From the NCBI GenBank assembly GCA_963699825.1, contig CAVOVI010000004.1, positions 62,001-126,000 of the forward strand: DNA of 64,000 nt, written 5' to 3'. The notes under the pieces are model-generated. The model ran no database searches and was not told the origin of the DNA. It was given only the letters and a program-made list of their open reading frames with translations. The position numbers and the translations under genes were made by a program. The stretch's first letter is position 1, and every line of letters begins with the position of its first letter. Below, piece after piece: positions 28,739-38,822 of the stretch. The stretch comes from SPDF01 sp963699825. GTDB lineage: Bacteria; Gemmatimonadota; Gemmatimonadetes; Gemmatimonadales; GWC2-71-9.

Positions 28739-30393
28739 GATCGCGCCTCACCGCGCGCGCCCAAAGCGAACACCACGGCACTCGCCATCATCAGCAACAC
28801 CCCGTACGCCGCGGCGACACCCATGTCCCCCTGCCGGAGACTGCCGAGGATTTCAAGCGAAATCGGCCTGGTGTCGTAGGTGTAGAGCATGATGGAAGTC
28901 ACGAAATCGCCAAGAGAGGTGACAAACGCGAGCGTGGCACCGGCGGCCAGCGCGGGTGCCAGCCCCGGCAGGATCACGCGGCGGAGTGTCCGAAGCCGAC
29001 CAGCCCCCAGCGAGGCGGCGGCCTCCTCCAGCGATGAATCGAGTTGCCGGAAACCGGCCAGTACCGCGCGCCCGGTGATCGGGAGATTCCTGACCAGGTA
29101 GGCCAGCGGGAGAATCCAGATCGTGCCGACGAGCACGGTTCGCAGCGTCTGCGGTGAGTGGACGCTGAACAGCGCCGCCAGGGCGATGGCGAACACCGTT
29201 CCCGGCACCGCCCATGGCAGGCCGAGCAACCCCTCGATCAGCCGGCCCGCCGACACCCGGCGACGAACGATCAATGATCCGGAAGCGAGCGCGATCCCCA
29301 TGGCGGCCACGGTGGCCGCGGTGGCCATCCAGAGGCTGTTGAAGAGCGGACGGAATCGCTCGGGCTCCGAGAAGAGCGCGGCGTAGTTGCCGGGGGAGAA
29401 CTCCGGCGGCCACGGCTCGATCGTCCAGGTTCCGACCGGGACGAAGGACACCAGCAACAACGTCAGGTGCGGCAGCAGGAGGAGGGCGGCGAGCGCCCAG
29501 GCCAGCACCGCGATGCCGGCACGTGCGCGCGCGCTCCCGGCCCGCGCCAGCGAGGGCGCCGTTCCCTTCCCCACGCCGGCCAGCGAACCTCCCGGGTCGG
29601 CGCGACGAAAGAGCGCCAGGGCGCCGAGCGCCAGCAGCATGAGCGCCGCGGTCTCCACCATGGCGAGCCGGTCGTCGCCGTTGAGGCGCGTAAAGACGAT
29701 CTGCGTCGTCATGACCCTGTACCCGCCGCCGAAGATGTACGGCGCGCTGAAGGACGCGAGCGACGTCATGAAGGTCAGGATGGCAGCACCCGCGAGGGCG
29801 GGGCGGAGATGGGGAAGGATGACGTGGAACAGCGTCCGCCAGCGGCCGGCGCCGAGCGCCGAGGCCGCCTCCAGCATGGCGCCATCGAGGCGGGACAGCG
29901 CCGCACGGCAGAAGAGATAGAAGTACACGTACATCGAGTAGGCGTGGACCAGCAGGATCGCGCCAGGGCCCGAGAGTCGCCAGGGTGGGTTCTCGAGCCG
30001 AAAGACGTACTGCACAAACCGACCGATGAACCCGGTCTCGCCGTACAGGAAGAGAAAGGCGACGACTCCGACCAGCGGCGGGAGGACCGCCGGCAGCGCC
30101 ACCAGCATCCCCAGCAACTTCCGGCCGGGAAAGTCCACGCGCTCGAACAGGAAGGCGAGTGGCACTCCAATGGCGCCTGCCAGGACGACGCTGGCCAGCG
30201 AGAGCCAGAGGCTCGCCCAGAGCGCCTGCCACTCGGTGGACCGCCCGGCGAACCGCCGTATCTCGTCGAGAGTCCAGCCGGTAGAATTGCGCACGCCCTC
30301 GATCAGCACGAGCACGAGGGGATACGCCACCAGCCAGACCAGGGCCGCGACCAGGAGCCACCCCAGCCACCCCGCGCGACGGGAGGCGGTCAT
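28735..30393 (-). CDS. Ferric-iron-type ABC transporter permease, duplicated (FbpB/SfuB-like)
   Basis: A 552-residue permease composed of two homologous halves, each with about six membrane segments and an EAA loop: EAASALGAGRWRTLFHVILP in the first half and EEAAASLGAGRLRTLRRVILP in the second. This two-in-one arrangement is the Fe(III) permease type (FbpB, SfuB, AfuB), so the complex would need one copy of it with two ATPases. The gene is coupled by ATGA overlaps to both the ATPase upstream and the MFS gene downstream. Other substrates of this transporter class, such as phosphonates or polyamines, are possible. Confidence 0.88.
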   Translation of the reverse strand: MTASRRAGWLGWLLVAALVWLVAYPLVLVLIEGVRNSTGWTLDEIRRFAGRSTEWQALWASLWLSLASVVLAGAIGVPLAFLFERVDFPGRKLLGMLVALPAVLPPLVGVVAFLFLYGETGFIGRFVQYVFRLENPPWRLSGPGAILLVHAYSMYVYFYLFCRAALSRLDGAMLEAASALGAGRWRTLFHVILPHLRPALAGAAILTFMTSLASFSAPYIFGGGYRVMTTQIVFTRLNGDDRLAMVETAALMLLALGALALFRRADPGGSLAGVGKGTAPSLARAGSARARAGIAVLAWALAALLLLPHLTLLLVSFVPVGTWTIEPWPPEFSPGNYAALFSEPERFRPLFNSLWMATAATVAAMGIALASGSLIVRRRVSAGRLIEGLLGLPWAVPGTVFAIALAALFSVHSPQTLRTVLVGTIWILPLAYLVRNLPITGRAVLAGFRQLDSSLEEAAASLGAGRLRTLRRVILPGLAPALAAGATLAFVTSLGDFVTSIMLYTYDTRPISLEILGSLRQGDMGVAAAYGVLLMMASAVVFALGARGEARS

Positions 30394-31439
30394 TCCGCCG
30401 CCGGAAAGAGGTGGAGCCCGGTTCCAGTCGGCTCGACGCCCACGGTGTCGCCTTCCCGGGCCGCGTCGGGTGAGCCGGCCACTTCCAGGACATGGCCGGC
30501 GGGCGTCTCGACCAGGAAATACGCGATCGGCCCGGTGAAGCGGCGGTTGGTGACGGTCCCTGTGACTCTGCCCGACTGGGGGTCGGCGATGCGGAGCCCC
30601 TCAGGGCGCGCGAGCAGCCTCGCGGGAGTGCCCGGCGACGCCACACCGGGCCCGCCCCATCGAACCGGCCAGGTGGCCTCCTGGACCCGGGCCTCCCGTC
30701 CGGACACGAGGGTCGCGGGGACTTCGCTCGCGCGTCCGATGAACGCCGCCACGAAGGACGTGGCTGGTGTGGCGTACAGTTCGTCGGCGGTGCCGAGTTG
30801 CTCCAGGTGCCCATTCTGGAGCAGCGCGATCCGATCCCCTAGATCGAACGCGTCATCCTGCTCGTGCGTCACCACCACGGCGGTGATACCGAGGCGGTGC
30901 ACCAGCGCGCGGAGCTCGCGCCGGGTCCGCTCTCGGAGCGCCGGATCGAGATTCGAGAGCGGTTCGTCGAGGAGCAGCACGCTCGGTTCCGGTGCAAGCG
31001 CCCGGGCCAGCGCCACCCGCTGCTGCTGTCCACCGGAGAGGTTTGCGACCGGCCGCCGCTCAAATCCCGTCATGTCGACCAGTGCGAGCGCCTCTTCGAC
31101 CCGTCGGGCGAGCTCGGCGCCGCGTACCCCGCGGCTCTCCAACCCGAAGGCGACGTTTGCGCCGACATCGAGGTGCGGAAAGAGCGCGTAGTGCTGGAAG
31201 ACCATGCCGAACCGCCGAGCCACCGGCGCGAGCCCGGTGACGTCCCGGCCGTCCAGGACCACCCGCCCGGCATCCGGAGTCTCGAACCCGGCGAGCAGCC
31301 GCAGCGTGGTGGTCTTCCCGCTCCCGCTCGGACCCAGCAAGGCGAGCACCTCCCCACGCTCGAGCGTGAGCGAGAGCCCGTCGACCGCGCGGTGTCCCTC
31401 GAACGTCTTGGTCAAACGATCAAGCTCAAGAAAGCCCAC
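30390..31439 (-). CDS. Ferric-iron-type ABC transporter ATP-binding protein (FbpC-like)
   Basis: A 349-residue ATPase: Walker A GPSGSGKTTT, Q-loop FQHYALFPHLDVGANV, signature NLSGGQQQRVALARAL, Walker B VLLLDEPLSNLD and the H-switch VVTHEQDDAFDLG. A C-terminal TOBE-like regulatory domain follows (RPEGLRIADPQSGRVTGTVTNR). The GTG start lies inside the substrate-binding protein gene (14-base overlap) and the stop overlaps the permease start, so stoichiometric synthesis by coupling is likely. The specificity follows that of the permease. Confidence 0.9.
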   Translation of the reverse strand: MGFLELDRLTKTFEGHRAVDGLSLTLERGEVLALLGPSGSGKTTTLRLLAGFETPDAGRVVLDGRDVTGLAPVARRFGMVFQHYALFPHLDVGANVAFGLESRGVRGAELARRVEEALALVDMTGFERRPVANLSGGQQQRVALARALAPEPSVLLLDEPLSNLDPALRERTRRELRALVHRLGITAVVVTHEQDDAFDLGDRIALLQNGHLEQLGTADELYATPATSFVAAFIGRASEVPATLVSGREARVQEATWPVRWGGPGVASPGTPARLLARPEGLRIADPQSGRVTGTVTNRRFTGPIAYFLVETPAGHVLEVAGSPDAAREGDTVGVEPTGTGLHLFPAAE

Positions 31440-32522
31440 TCAACCGCCCTTTCCGCTCAGTCCTCAGTCCTGGTAGGTCCTTCCCCGTCCCGCGCACATG
31501 CTGGTCCCAGTAACTCATCCACGCCGCCCCCTCCTGCGCGAGCAGCGTCCAGTCCATCGGCACGACCTTCATCGTGCGCTCCACCTCGGCCACCCAGGCG
31601 GGGAGCGAGTCGAGCGGCAGGTCCTGCCGGGCGGGAAGCCGGTACACCTGGCGCGCGGCCAGCAGCAGCGCCTCCGTCTCCCCCACATAGTCGATGAAGG
31701 CCTGCGCCGCCTCGACGTGCTGTGAGCCCGCCACCAGCCCGATGGCGTCGTCGATCACCACCGTGCCGCTCCGCGGGAAGAGGTAGCCGAACGGCATCCC
31801 CTTCCCCTTGCTGATGAGGATGTCGGGAAGGTCCCAGAGGGTGACGACCCCTTCCTGCCGCGCGAGCTTCTGGTCGAGGATCGCCGGGTTGAGGGCGTAG
31901 GTCTTCGTGTTGCGATCGAGGGCGCGGAGCCACGCCATGCCGGCGGTCGTGTCTCCCGTTTCCCGCAGGCTGCGCTCGATGATGTATCCCCAGATGGCGC
32001 GCATCGTTCCGCTCGCCATCGGGTCACGGATCAACACCAGGTCGCGCCAGCGCGGATCGAGGATGTCGTCCCAGTCCTGCGGCGCCTCCGGCGGACTCAC
32101 CGCCTGATCGTTGAACGCGATGATCACCGGCGTGCGATAGACCGGCCAGTAAAGCGACGCCGGCCCGACCCCATCGGGGCCCACGGACCCGGCCCAGACC
32201 GGGCGATACGGCGTGAGCAGCGAGTCGTTGACGCCACGATCGAAGATGGTGGTCGGGCCGCCGAACCAGACATCGGCCTGCGGATTGACCCGCTCGAACC
32301 GGAGCCGGTCGAGAATCTCCTGGCTTCCCATGTCGAGCCACTTGATGTCGATGTCCGGCCGCCACTTCTCGAACGCGGTTTCGAGCAGCTGAAGCTGGTC
32401 CCGCCCATGCGGCGAATAGACCACGACCGGCGTCCGTGCGTCCCGGCGCAGCAGCATCCCAGCAGGATCACCGGCGGAGCGACCGTCCTCGCCGCCCGCG
32501 CGCCGCGCGGAGACCCCGTCAC
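31426..32522 (-). CDS. Extracellular solute-binding lipoprotein of the ferric-type ABC transporter (frame broken)
   Basis: A periplasmic-binding-fold protein of about 360 residues, related to AfuA/FbpA. The core (VVVYSPHGRDQLQLLETAFEKW, then PQADVWFGGPTTIF and DWDDILDPRWRDLVLIRDP) is intact from about 32440 onwards. The N-terminus is one frame over: GTG at 32522 gives a lipoprotein signal peptide ending APPVILLGC, so one base is wrong near 32440. The GTG overlaps the PIG-L stop (GTGA). The tyrosines typical of FbpA iron sites cannot be assigned confidently. Confidence 0.85.
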
Positions 32523-34988
32523 GGCTCCGCCGACGACCGACGCAGCGCCAGCAGGTTCATGAAGAGGCGATACGCACCCGGCACCCCGGCGGGGAGTTCG
32601 CGGAAGAAGGCGATGCCGGTGTAGACGTAGGTGCCCTTCTCGACCGGGGCGATCAGCAGCCCACCTTCCAGCGGTTGATCGCCCGGGTCGTTCATGGAGA
32701 GCGCGGGACGATACTCGGGCGCCCACTCGCGGGCGAAGTACAGCCCCCGCTCCTGCACCCAGCCGTCCCAGTCCGCCGGACCGATCGCGTTCGGCGTCCG
32801 CACCACCCGACTCGACGGATCGAGGATCCGCACCGGGGAGTGCTCGTCGGTCACACGGTCGTGGGACTGCGGGTCGCTCCCCGGGTTTCAGCTGTGGGCT
32901 CCTGGTTCGCCATGAACTGAGGCGAGCGACATCCCCCCGACGGTCATCGGGTAGGGCGCGAACTGCCCCTCGAAGAAATCGTACTGCTGGTACTGCACCA
33001 GGAGCAGCCCGCCGGCGCGCGCGTAGGCGAGCAACCGCGCGTTGAATTCCTTGACCGCCGGGACCGTCTCATACGCCCGGCTGCCGATCACCACCGCATC
33101 GAACCGGGAGAGGTCGCCGCGTGCCAGGGAATCCGGCGTCAACTCGACCACCGGCACCCCGAGACCGACCAGCGCCTCGGGGACGCCATCGGCGGCGCCG
33201 CGCACGTACCCGACCGCACGAAGGGGGGGCAAGGCGATGTCCATCACCTGGAGCGCGGCCACCGCAGGCCGGCTGATCCCCCGTCGACTGATATGGGGAT
33301 ACGCGATGACCTCGGTGAATTCGGCGTAGCGATCACCCGAGGCGGTCACCGCGACGGCGCGCACCTCGAAGTCGCCTGCCACGGCCGACGCTGGAGGGGT
33401 CAGCTCAAAGGTGAAGGAAGCCTCCTCCCCCTCTCGAGTCAGCTGAAACGGACGTGCCGGCGGCGCGGCCCATCCCGCGGGGACCTCAAGCCGCACTTCC
33501 CCTGCAATGGTGTCCGACACGGCCTTCCGCAGCGTGGCGGTCACGGTGCGGGCGTCGCGGGAGTGGAGCGGCCACGACGATCCTGGCCCGGTCGAGCCGC
33601 ACGCCGATGCGCGGAACGACCAGCAGTCGCTCCCGCCGCTCCCCATACGCCGGGTCGCGCCAGCGGTACGAGACCTCACGCGTGAGACGGACGCCGTCGT
33701 CGAGCATCGGCCACGGCGGTGAGCAAGGGCGGAGAGGCCGGCAGGGTCGCGTCCGGCGAGTTCCCCCACCGATACATCGCCCCGTCGCGGGGCAGGCGGA
33801 GGAAGTACGGTTCGGTCGTGGCGGAGAGCGGGACCTGCAGGGTGTCGACGACGGTGACCAGCGCCCCGGGGAGGACTGTGACCCGATGTTCGGGCGCATT
33901 CACCCCGGCACCGACGAGCTGGAGCCGCGCCCGGACCGTGTCACCACCCGCATTCCAGAGGAACTGGGTGACCTCGACGCGCTGGCCCGGGACGAGGTTC
34001 GGCGGAATTCGCCACGGCGTCCAGAATGATCCCACGCTCGTTGGCGAGGGCAACGGACCGGAAGGTCTGCTGGTCGCGCCGGGCCGCTGGAAGGGGCGCT
34101 CCCGGCGTGGCCACGGGCAGCGTCGTGTCGATGCCCGCCCAGAGCGCGTCGCCCCCTCCGGTCAGGTCGGTCACGAGCGTCATCCGGGTGGAGGACGGTC
34201 CCGCGGTTTGCAGCGTTCCCATGTCCTGCGAACGGTGACGGCTGCGGCTGGCCATGGCGATCTGGTGGTAGGATTGCCCGACCGCCGGGTCGAGCGCCAC
34301 CGGTCGGAATCGTGATCATCTCCGGTGCCGGGCGTGAAGCGGGTCGAGCGATAGAGCTTCTGCGCGCGCCACGGCTGGAGCCCTTCCTCCCGCGCCAGCT
34401 CCGGGAACCGCGACGGATCTGCCGCCGCCGTGAACGCCTCATGCGCAGCCCAGCCCGCCGCCTGGTGCTGACCGTGGCCGTCTGCCGGCGTGCCGCTGAA
34501 GACGGAAACGATCACCTGCGGCTGGAACTCACGGATCACCCGCACCACGTCCTTGAGGATCGAGTCCTTCGGCCAGTGCGCCCAGGTGTCCTCGAGATCC
34601 CTGGAGTATCCGAAATCGTAGGCCCTGGTGAAGTACTGGCGGCCGCCGTCGAGCGTGCGGGCGCTGAGGAGTTCCTCCGTCCGCAGCAGGCCCAGGGCCT
34701 CGCCGAGTTCGGAGCCGATGAGGTTCTGGCCACCTTCGCCGCGGTTGAGCGAGAGGTAGGCGGTCACCGCTCCCTCACCCGCGTACCAGCACCGTGATGA
34801 GGTCGGTGTCCTCGTCGTCGGGGTGTGCCCCGATCGCCAGGACCCGCTTGTTGTGTCCGAGCATCCGCCGGGCGTGTTCCGCCGCGACCGCGCCCCCGGT
34901 CGATGGGGGACCGAACTGGGCCTGCGCGGGGGCGGCACAAACGTAGCAGAGCGGGCAGCAGCGCCGTTACAACCGAACGAAATCGCAT
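32519..34988 (-). CDS. PIG-L family deacetylase, secreted, long form (several frame breaks)
   Basis: One gene of about 820 codons reconstructed from at least six collinear pieces. The N-terminus MRFRSVVTALLPALL is a signal peptide, and the zinc motif AIGAHPDDED is encoded near 34820-34850. Then come TAYLSLNRGEGGQNLIGSELGEALG and SVFSGTPADGHGQHQAAG, typical of the LmbE/PIG-L fold. Downstream pieces encode a beta-rich region (FLWNAGGDTVRARLQLVGAG, VRLEVPAGWAAPP and FTFELTPPA, around 33940-33400), then a ThuA-like segment (FDAVVIGSRAYETVPAVKEFN) and a C-terminal block ending at 32519. Such enzymes remove N-acetyl groups from sugars or glycolipids. It is the first gene of a coupled operon with the ABC transporter. 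Confidence 0.82.
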
Positions 34989-35049
34989 GAATTCCCGGGG
35001 GGAGGTGACCAAAAAGAATAACCCCGGCAGGGCCGGGGCGTGAGGTGAA

Positions 35050-35442
35050 TCAGAAGCCTCGGGGGTGTCCCGAATCGGGCGGGAACCGGCGCCGTGGAGT
35101 TCGGCCCGCCCAGAACGCGCCGATGAACAGCACGAGGGCGACGCCGAGCAGGACCCGGCCGACCGGGATGGCAACCTGGTACAGCAGGAGCAGCATGCCG
35201 ATCGACAGGACGCTGGTCGCAACGGCACGGAGGATCTCGTCCAGGTTCCGCCCCGGGAAGCGGCGCCCCCAGTAGGCTGACGCCACTCCGCCCACGATTC
35301 CAATGAGCAGGAACCCGTACCAAATCAGAATCCAGTAGCGACGGCCAACCATCATGCGCATCCAGTCGGAAGTGGGTTCGCCGGAGGCCAGAGTCGTGAC
35401 GACCAACCTCCGACAATACCACTCGAAATCACTCGGCGCCAT
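35050..35442 (-). CDS. Hypothetical small membrane protein
   Basis: About 130 residues with a soluble N-terminus (MAPSDFEWYCRRLVVTTLASGEPTSDW) and three hydrophobic segments (WILIWYGFLLIGIVGGVASAYW, AVATSVLSIGMLLLLYQVAIPV, and GRVLLGVALVLFIGAFWAG), ending in a basic tail. I do not recognise a family. In the raw frame it appears fused to DUF971, but the natural DUF971 stop is one frame over at 35460, so these are two genes. The start may be the ATG at 35442 or 35454. It lies between the DUF971 gene and the PIG-L operon on the same strand. Confidence 0.62.
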   Translation of the reverse strand: MAPSDFEWYCRRLVVTTLASGEPTSDWMRMMVGRRYWILIWYGFLLIGIVGGVASAYWGRRFPGRNLDEILRAVATSVLSIGMLLLLYQVAIPVGRVLLGVALVLFIGAFWAGRTPRRRFPPDSGHPRGF

Positions 35443-35459
35443 ACCCCGCCCCATCGGGC

Positions 35460-35784
35460 TCACTCGGACAGGGCACGCAGACGTGTGCCACGGGAAAATG
35501 CCGGTCGAGTGGCCATCGCTCCAGGTGACCCGAAGCCCGTAGGCCCCGACGAGATGGATCGCCGTCGGTGTGACATCCAACGGGACGGCGACCGGATCGA
35601 GGAGCGGTCGTCCCGACATTTCCTCGACACACATCGCACAGGGGCACGCCAGCCGGAGGGGGCGGGCCGGCACCCGGCGTTCGCCCTCCCCTGCCACCCA
35701 TTCGAACCACAGTCCGTCGTCTCGCCTGGTGATGGCATACGGGGCGCTGTTCGTCTCCGGCCCGGAGGGGGTGATATTATTCAT
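35460..35784 (-). CDS. DUF971 domain-containing protein (one frame break)
   Basis: A small protein of about 107 residues that matches the DUF971/GBBH-like N-terminal domain: LRLACPCAMCVEEMSGRPLLDP with the paired cysteines, then VGAYGLRVTWSDGHSTGIFPW and LRALSE at the end. The last residues require a one-base shift near 35480. DUF971 proteins are often encoded near iron-sulfur assembly or Apbc-type genes (family knowledge), but none is adjacent here. Start ATG 35784. It is divergent from acnA with 44 bases between, which must hold both promoters; aconitase is a 4Fe-4S enzyme, so a link to cluster biology is conceivable. Confidence 0.75.
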
Positions 35785-35828
35785 GGTCACTTCGCCCCTT
35801 CGATGAACTGAACCGTCCGGACACACTC

Positions 35829-38604
35829 ATGACCGCCCCCAAGTCCAATCCCTTCGGCGCCCGCGGCACACTCCCGGGCGGATCCAAGCCGATTACGATC
35901 TATCGCCTCCCCGAGCTCGCCCGGCAAGGGGTCGGCGACCTCGACCGCCTCCCCTTCTCGGTGCGTGTGCTGCTGGAGAACGCCCTCCGGTGGTGCGGTC
36001 AGGGGGTGTCCACGGAGGAGCATGTCAAGACGCTCGCCGGATGGCAGGCGACGCAGGCCGACCGCCCGGAATTCCCCTTCATGCCGGCGCGGGTGGTCCT
36101 CCAGGACTTCACCGGTGTGCCCTGCGTCGTGGATCTCGCGGCCATGCGCGATGCCATGGCCGAGATGGGCGGAGACCCCGACCGGATCAATCCGGTCATC
36201 CCCTGCGACCTGGTCATCGACCACTCGGTCCAGGTGGATCACTACGGGACCCCCGACGCCTTCCGCCTCAACGTCGCGCTCGAATTCGACCGGAATGCCG
36301 AGCGCTACCAGCTCCTCAAGTTCGCGCAGCGCGCCTTCCACAACTTCCGCGTGGTGCCGCCGGGCATGGGCATCGTCCACCAGGTCAACCTGGAGCATCT
36401 CTCCCCCGCCATCCAGCTCCGCGAGCAGCACGGACTGCTGACGGCCTACCCCGACACCCTCGTCGGGACCGACTCCCACACCACGATGATCAACGGACTG
36501 GGCGTCGTCGGCTGGGGCGTCGGCGGAATCGAGGCGGAAGCTGTCATGCTGGGCCAGCCCTATTTCATGCTGGTGCCGGATGTGGTCGGGATGAAGCTGA
36601 CCGGTTCGCTGCCCGCGGGCACCACCGCCACCGACCTCGTCCTCCGCGTCACGCAGATGCTCCGCGCCAAGGGCGTGGTGAACAAGTTCGTCGAATACTA
36701 CGGACCCGGCCTGTCCGCCCTCGGGCTGGCGGATCGCGCCACCATCGCCAACATGTCGCCCGAGTACGGCGCCACCGTCGGCTTCTTCCCGATCGACGAC
36801 GAGACGCTGCGCTACCTCCATCGCACCGGCCGCAGCAAGGAGTCGGTCGACCTCGTGGAGCGATACACCAAGGACCAGGGGCTCTTCCGCACCGACGCGA
36901 CGCCCGATCCGGAATTCACCAGCAGTATCGAACTGGACCTCTCCACCATTGAACCGAGCCTGGCCGGGCCCGAAGCGCCCGCAGGACATGGTGCCGCTCC
37001 GTTCCATGCGGAAGAGCTTCGCCCTGAGCCTCCCGGCGCTGATGCAGCCGACGGTGCCGGCTGCCCGGCGCGATTTCGCCTCGACCGCGGCGGGCCGCTG
37101 GGCTGCGGAAGGGGGAGATCAGGCCCAGGCCATTGCCGTGCCAAGCGTCCGCTGCACGATCGACGGGGAAGACCAGGAACTGAGCGACGGATCCGTCGTC
37201 ATCGCCGCCATTACCTCCTGCACCAACACATCGAACCCCTCCGTGATGATCGGCGCTGGCCTGCTGGCCAAGAAGGCTATCGCCAAGGGTCTTCGGAGCC
37301 GCCCCTGGGTCAAGACGAGCCTGGCCCCCGGCTCGCGCGTCGTCACCGACTATCTGCGCGATGCCGGCCTGACGCCCTATCTCGACCAGCTCGGCTTCCA
37401 GACCGTCGGCTATGGCTGCACCACCTGCATCGGAAACAGCGGCCCGCTCCGGGAACCAGTCGCCCGCGCCATCGAGGAGCATTCGCTCGTCGTGGCCGCG
37501 GTGCTGTCCGGGAACCGGAACTTCGAGGCCCGGGTGCACCCGCTGGTGCGGGCCAATTATCTCGCCTCTCCGATGCTCGTGGTCGCCTTCGCCCTCCTCG
37601 GCCGCATCGATGCCGACCTGACGACGGAACCGCTCGGCATCTCGGATACCGGCGAGCCGGTCTTCCTGCGCGACATCTGGCCGTCATTGACCGAGATCGA
37701 GGCCGCGATGTCCACGGCGCTCACCCCCGAGCTGTTCAAGCACGAGTACGCCAAGGTCTTCGAGGGCGACCAGGAGTGGAAGGACCTCGAGGTGCCGACC
37801 GGGAGCCGTTACGCCTGGGACGCCCAGAGCACCTACGTGCAGCTCCCGCCCTTCTTTCAGAAGCTGTCGGCGGAGCCGGGCGCCATGGAGGACATCCGAG
37901 GTGCCCGGGCGCTCGCCGTCCTCGGCGACTCCGTCACGACCGACCACATCTCACCCGCTGGTGCCATCCCCAAGAACGGCCCTGCCGCGACCTACCTCCG
38001 GGAGCACGGCGTGGAGCAGCCGGACTGGAACACCTTCGGCGCCCGGCGCGGTAACCACGAAGTGATGATGCGGGGCACCTTCGGAAACGTCCGCATCAAG
38101 AACGCCCTGGTGCCGGACAAGGAAGGGAACTGGACGGTGCACTTCCCAAGCGGCGCGGTCACCTCGATCTATGACGCGGCCATGCGTTACGTCGCGGAGC
38201 AGACGCCGCTGGTCGTGCTCTCCGGCAAGGAATACGGCACCGGCTCCAGTCGCGACTGGGCGGCCAAGGGAACGCTGCTCCTCGGCGTGAAGGCTGTGAT
38301 CGCCGAGAGTTACGAGCGGATCCACCGCAGCAATCTCGTGGGCATGGGGGTGCTCCCGCTGACCTACCAGCCGGGAGAGACTCGCGAGACGCACAAGCTC
38401 ACCGGGCGCGAGACCTTCACCATTACCGGTATCGCCGAGGGGCTGGCACCGGGAGGCACGGTGGAGGTGGTCGCGACTCGAGAAGACGGCTCCACCGTGC
38501 GGTTCAAGGCGGTGGTCCGACTGAACAGCGAGGTCGAGGTGGACTACTACCGCCACGGTGGGATTCTGCAGCGGGTACTGCGGAAGTTCGCGGCGGAGGC
38601 GTAG
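35829..38604 (+). CDS. acnA: Aconitate hydratase A (frame broken by one base)
   Basis: A TCA-cycle 4Fe-4S dehydratase of about 924 residues interconverting citrate and isocitrate. Cluster cysteines appear in AAITSCTNTSNPSVMIGAG and GYGCTTCIGNSGPL; the N-terminus has TDSHTTMINGLGVVGWGVGG and the swivel domain SGKEYGTGSSRDWAAKG, where the catalytic serine lies. Near 36970 the frame shifts: EPSLAGP should continue KRPQDMVPL, which is in the next frame, within a GGGCCC run. I regard this as an error. No iron-responsive site is visible. The octamer repeat begins four bases after its stop. Confidence 0.95.
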
Positions 38605-38607
38605 CAG

Positions 38608-38676
38608 GCGGGGAAGCGGGGAAGCGGGGAAGCGGGGAAGCGGGGAAGCGGGGAAGCGGGGAGCCGGGAAGCGGGG
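38608..38676. repeat. Octamer tandem array (GCGGGGAA)n downstream of acnA
   Basis: Six perfect copies of GCGGGGAA (38608-38655), followed by a 7-base copy, a variant copy (GCCGGGAA) and a partial copy. The same octamer recurs in inverted orientation at 40066-40089, on the other side of the sigma-factor gene. Confidence 0.85.
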
Positions 38677-38696
38677 CCGAAGGTGGTCCGATCGTC

Positions 38697-38716
38697 ATTC
38701 CCGCGCAAGCGGGAAT
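38697..38716. repeat. dRS3-like dispersed palindrome
   Basis: ATTCCC-GCGCAAGC-GGGAAT, exactly the ATTCCC-N8-GGGAAT form of the neisserial dRS3 repeat, embedded in the longer TCATTCCCGC...GGAATCCAG context seen in many genomes (recalled, not searched). Confidence 0.65.
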
Positions 38717-38766
38717 CCAGCGGCCGACTCGCCGGACCCCCACCCGCCGGGGTGACTGATAATGCA

Positions 38767-38798
38767 AAACGACCCTCCGAAGCTCCGGAGGGTCGTTT
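38767..38798. terminator. Terminator shared by acnA and the sigma-factor gene
   Basis: A 13-bp perfect stem (AAACGACCCTCCG / CGGAGGGTCGTTT) with a 6-base loop. Read in the minus direction it ends GTCGTTTTGC, so it fits the sigma-factor transcript best; on the plus strand it ends GTCGTTTCATTT. Confidence 0.75.
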
Positions 38799-38822
38799 CA
38801 TTTGCGGGGCAGTCGTCGGGGA

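Noticed and set aside
35050..35784. DUF971-transmembrane fusion protein
   Set aside because: The family-typical end LRALSE and a stop at 35460 lie one frame over; the transmembrane part has its own ATG.
38608..38676. CRISPR-like array
   Set aside because: The units are directly adjacent octamers with no spacers and no cas genes are nearby.
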